Program-made: the position numbers and the translations under genes
From: Haladaptatus salinisoli
Lineage (GTDB): Archaea > Halobacteriota > Halobacteria > Halobacteriales > Haladaptataceae
Direction of reading: 5' to 3'
Length of the DNA: 64,000 nt
Assembly: GCF_020614375.1 (NCBI RefSeq)
Contig: NZ_CP085330.1
Location: forward strand, 372,001-436,000
Notes under the pieces: generated by a model
Told to the model about the DNA's origin: nothing
Seen by the model: the letters and a program-made list of their open reading frames with translations, nothing else
The model's database searches: none
Shown: in pieces, positions 62,548 through 64,000 of the stretch
How the letters are laid out: each line of letters opens with the position of its first letter
Position numbering within the stretch: position 1 is the stretch's first letter

Positions 62548-62560
62548 GCGGAGTTATTTT
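62548..62560 (+). promoter_or_regulatory. TATA-type promoter of the ABC transporter operon (leaderless)
   Basis: GGAGTTATTTTCC lies about 28 nt before the ATG at 62582, the spacing expected for a leaderless haloarchaeal transcript. It supports the first ATG as the start. Confidence 0.45.
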
Positions 62561-62581
62561 CCGCGGGCGGCGTTCCGTGAG

Positions 62582-63370
62582 ATGGGGCAGGGTTTAGGCG
62601 TTCGGGATGGTACCGAACTTATGGTCGCCAGCCACTCGGCGACGGGGGCTGATGGGGGTTCGGGGGACGCTGTTGTACTGACCGACGTTCGGAAGACCTA
62701 CTATCTCGGCGCGCCGGTTCACGCCATAGACGGCGTGACGCTGTCGATTCCGCGAGGGTCGTACACCGCCGTGATGGGACCGAGCGGGTCGGGAAAGAGC
62801 ACCCTACTCAATCTCATCGGCTGCCTCGACACGCCGACAGACGGGACGATTCACGTCAACGACCGGGAGGTGACGGCGCTGTCCGACAGCGAGCGGACGA
62901 CGGTTCGCGGACAGGAAGTCGGCTTCGTCTTCCAGACGTTCAACCTGATGCCGCGGCTGACCGCCCGCGAGAACGTCGCCCTCCCGCTCATCTTTCAGGG
63001 AATCTCCCGCTCCGAGCGACGGGACCGCGCCGACGAACTGCTCTACAAGGTCGGTCTGCGCGGGCGTGAGGACCACCGCCCGAACGAACTCTCCGGCGGC
63101 CAGCGCCAGCGCGTCGCCATCGCCCGCGCGCTGGCGAACGACCCGGCCATCGTCCTCGCCGACGAACCGACGGGGAACCTCGACACCGAGACGGGTCAGC
63201 AGATAATGGCGCTCTTCGAGGAACTCAACGACGACGGGCACACCATCCTGATGGTGACCCACGAGCGCGATATCGCGGAGCACGCTGAGCGCGTGGTACA
63301 CATCCTCGACGGAACCGTCGAGCGCGTCGAGGAGATAGAGGCCCCGCGCCGAGTCGGCGAGGCGCGGTGA
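62582..63370 (+). CDS. ABC transporter ATP-binding protein (MacB/LolD type)
   Basis: The 262-residue protein has Walker [10 protein letters not shown] at 66-74, the Q-loop in FVFQTFNLM, the signature [15 protein letters not shown] and Walker [13 protein letters not shown]. The insert [23 protein letters not shown] is typical of the LolD/MacB/FtsE group. With the permease that follows it should drive export or mechanotransmission of a lipid or peptide. An alternative start is Met14 (62621). The stop overlaps the permease start in TGATG. Confidence 0.92.
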   Translation: MGQGLGVRDGTELMVASHSATGADGGSGDAVVLTDVRKTYYLGAPVHAIDGVTLSIPRGSYTAVMGPSGSGKSTLLNLIGCLDTPTDGTIHVNDREVTALSDSERTTVRGQEVGFVFQTFNLMPRLTARENVALPLIFQGISRSERRDRADELLYKVGLRGREDHRPNELSGGQRQRVAIARALANDPAIVLADEPTGNLDTETGQQIMALFEELNDDGHTILMVTHERDIAEHAERVVHILDGTVERVEEIEAPRRVGEAR

Positions 63371-64000
63371 TGGAGTTCGGCGAGTCGCTTCGGATGAGCC
63401 TGCGGGCGATTCGAGGCCACCGGGTCCGGTCGTCGCTCTCGGCGTTCGGCGTCGTCATCGGCGTCGCGGCCGTCATCACGCTCGTCACCCTCGGCACGAG
63501 CCTCCGGGCCGAAATCCTGAGCCAGTTCGCGGGCGACAGAGCGCCGAACATGTTCGTCTGGGTCGGACCGCCCGGCGGAGGGCCCGGCTTCGGCGCGCAG
63601 GCGGCGTTCACGCAGCACGATATCGCGGGACTCCGACGACTCGACGGCGTGGCGGCCGTCGTCCCGCAGGGCGTCGTCCCGGTCGTCGCGCTCGCGCACG
63701 GCGGGGAGACGGTGAGCCAGAACGACGTCGTCGCCACGACGCCGGCGCAGTTCAGGAACCGGGAGTTCGCCGCCGGGGGTCCGTTCGAGCAGGGGAAGCG
63801 GGAGGTCGTCCTGAACCCCCTCGCGGCGCGGCTGTTCGAGGACGGGGTGACGGTCGGCGACCGGGTGTCCATCCGGACGGCGAGCGGCGAGACGGTGAGC
63901 GCCCGCGTCGTCGGCGTGCTCGACGGGTCGGGCGGAACCGGCCGATTCGACGACGGGGCGCTCCCGCGGGCGTACGTCCCGACGCGTCCCTTCTACGATT
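63370..64000 (+). CDS. ABC transporter permease, MacB-like (N-terminal part, runs off the window)
   Basis: The first 210 residues are visible. They begin [20 protein letters not shown] with the typical short cytoplasmic helix and first membrane segment (SSLSAFGVVIGVAAVITLVTLG). The extracellular MacB_PCD domain follows, with GVAAVVPQGVVPVV and LNPLAARLFEDGVTVGDRVSI. The rest of the gene, with three more helices, lies beyond 64000. It is translationally coupled to the ATP-binding subunit gene. Confidence 0.9.
   Translation, partial: MEFGESLRMSLRAIRGHRVRSSLSAFGVVIGVAAVITLVTLGTSLRAEILSQFAGDRAPNMFVWVGPPGGGPGFGAQAAFTQHDIAGLRRLDGVAAVVPQGVVPVVALAHGGETVSQNDVVATTPAQFRNREFAAGGPFEQGKREVVLNPLAARLFEDGVTVGDRVSIRTASGETVSARVVGVLDGSGGTGRFDDGALPRAYVPTRPFYD

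Overview
The window is a piece of a haloarchaeal (class Halobacteria) chromosome. The evidence is high GC with strongly GC-biased third positions, very acidic proteins, many twin-arginine signal peptides, TATA boxes placed 25-30 nt before leaderless starts, many small zinc-ribbon proteins, a TbsP-type regulator, and an rRNA locus with haloarchaeal promoters and long processing stems. I cannot name the genus from reading alone. No insertion sequence, phage gene or CRISPR array was seen.

Layout. 1-8.4 kb holds acyl-CoA genes (enoyl-CoA hydratase, PaaI-type thioesterase, SDR, thiolase plus zinc-ribbon/OB partner), small membrane proteins, the regulator TbsP and a two-domain KaiC/RAD55 ATPase gene broken by a frameshift. 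8.5-20.9 kb is transport and redox: a MATE exporter, a YdjM-like membrane protein, a sodium symporter, a fused SagB-type nitroreductase, a cupin, DUF3891, a decayed gene, an acyl-CoA synthetase, an MFS carrier and a probable copper pair (His-rich protein and Cys-rich four-helix protein). 22.5-28.8 kb is a compact catabolic operon: ribbon-helix-helix regulator, Nramp-like carrier without the metal-binding residues, hydantoinase/oxoprolinase subunits A and B, and an Asp/Glu racemase-family enzyme. Three TCACAC repeats spaced exactly 10 bp apart lie between the regulator and the carrier.

28.9-34.5 kb carries an HTH/membrane pair and secreted proteins (spondin-domain, GH5-like, beta-helix, PQQ-type beta-propeller). 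34.7-40.1 kb is the rRNA operon on the minus strand (16S, spacer, 23S, 5S), with two upstream promoters, a spacer promoter, inverted-repeat processing stems and a terminator hairpin. The spacer place usually occupied by tRNA-Ala holds only a 65-nt degenerate tRNA-like sequence.

40.5-41.2 kb is a set of small genes, two of them zinc proteins. 41.3-47.8 kb is cell-surface biosynthesis (flippase, sulfatase-like phosphatase-superfamily enzyme, beta-propellers). 48.3-53.5 kb mixes CBS-domain proteins, an S9 peptidase, a scar where two 5'-truncated genes meet (one an nnrD tail), and an MBL hydrolase. 53.5-60.5 kb is a second surface cluster: a GT-C glycosyltransferase and a tight run of asparagine-synthase-like protein without the glutaminase cysteine, phosphodiesterase-type enzyme, FemAB-like acyltransferase and a secreted Thr-rich protein with a PGF-CTERM-like tail. 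The end has an MscS channel and a MacB-type ABC transporter that runs off the edge.

The parts most worth following are the Nramp-like/Hyu operon with its repeat array, the Asn-synthase-like/phosphodiesterase/FemAB/secreted-protein run, the degenerate tRNA in the rRNA spacer, and the truncated-gene junction near 51.58 kb.
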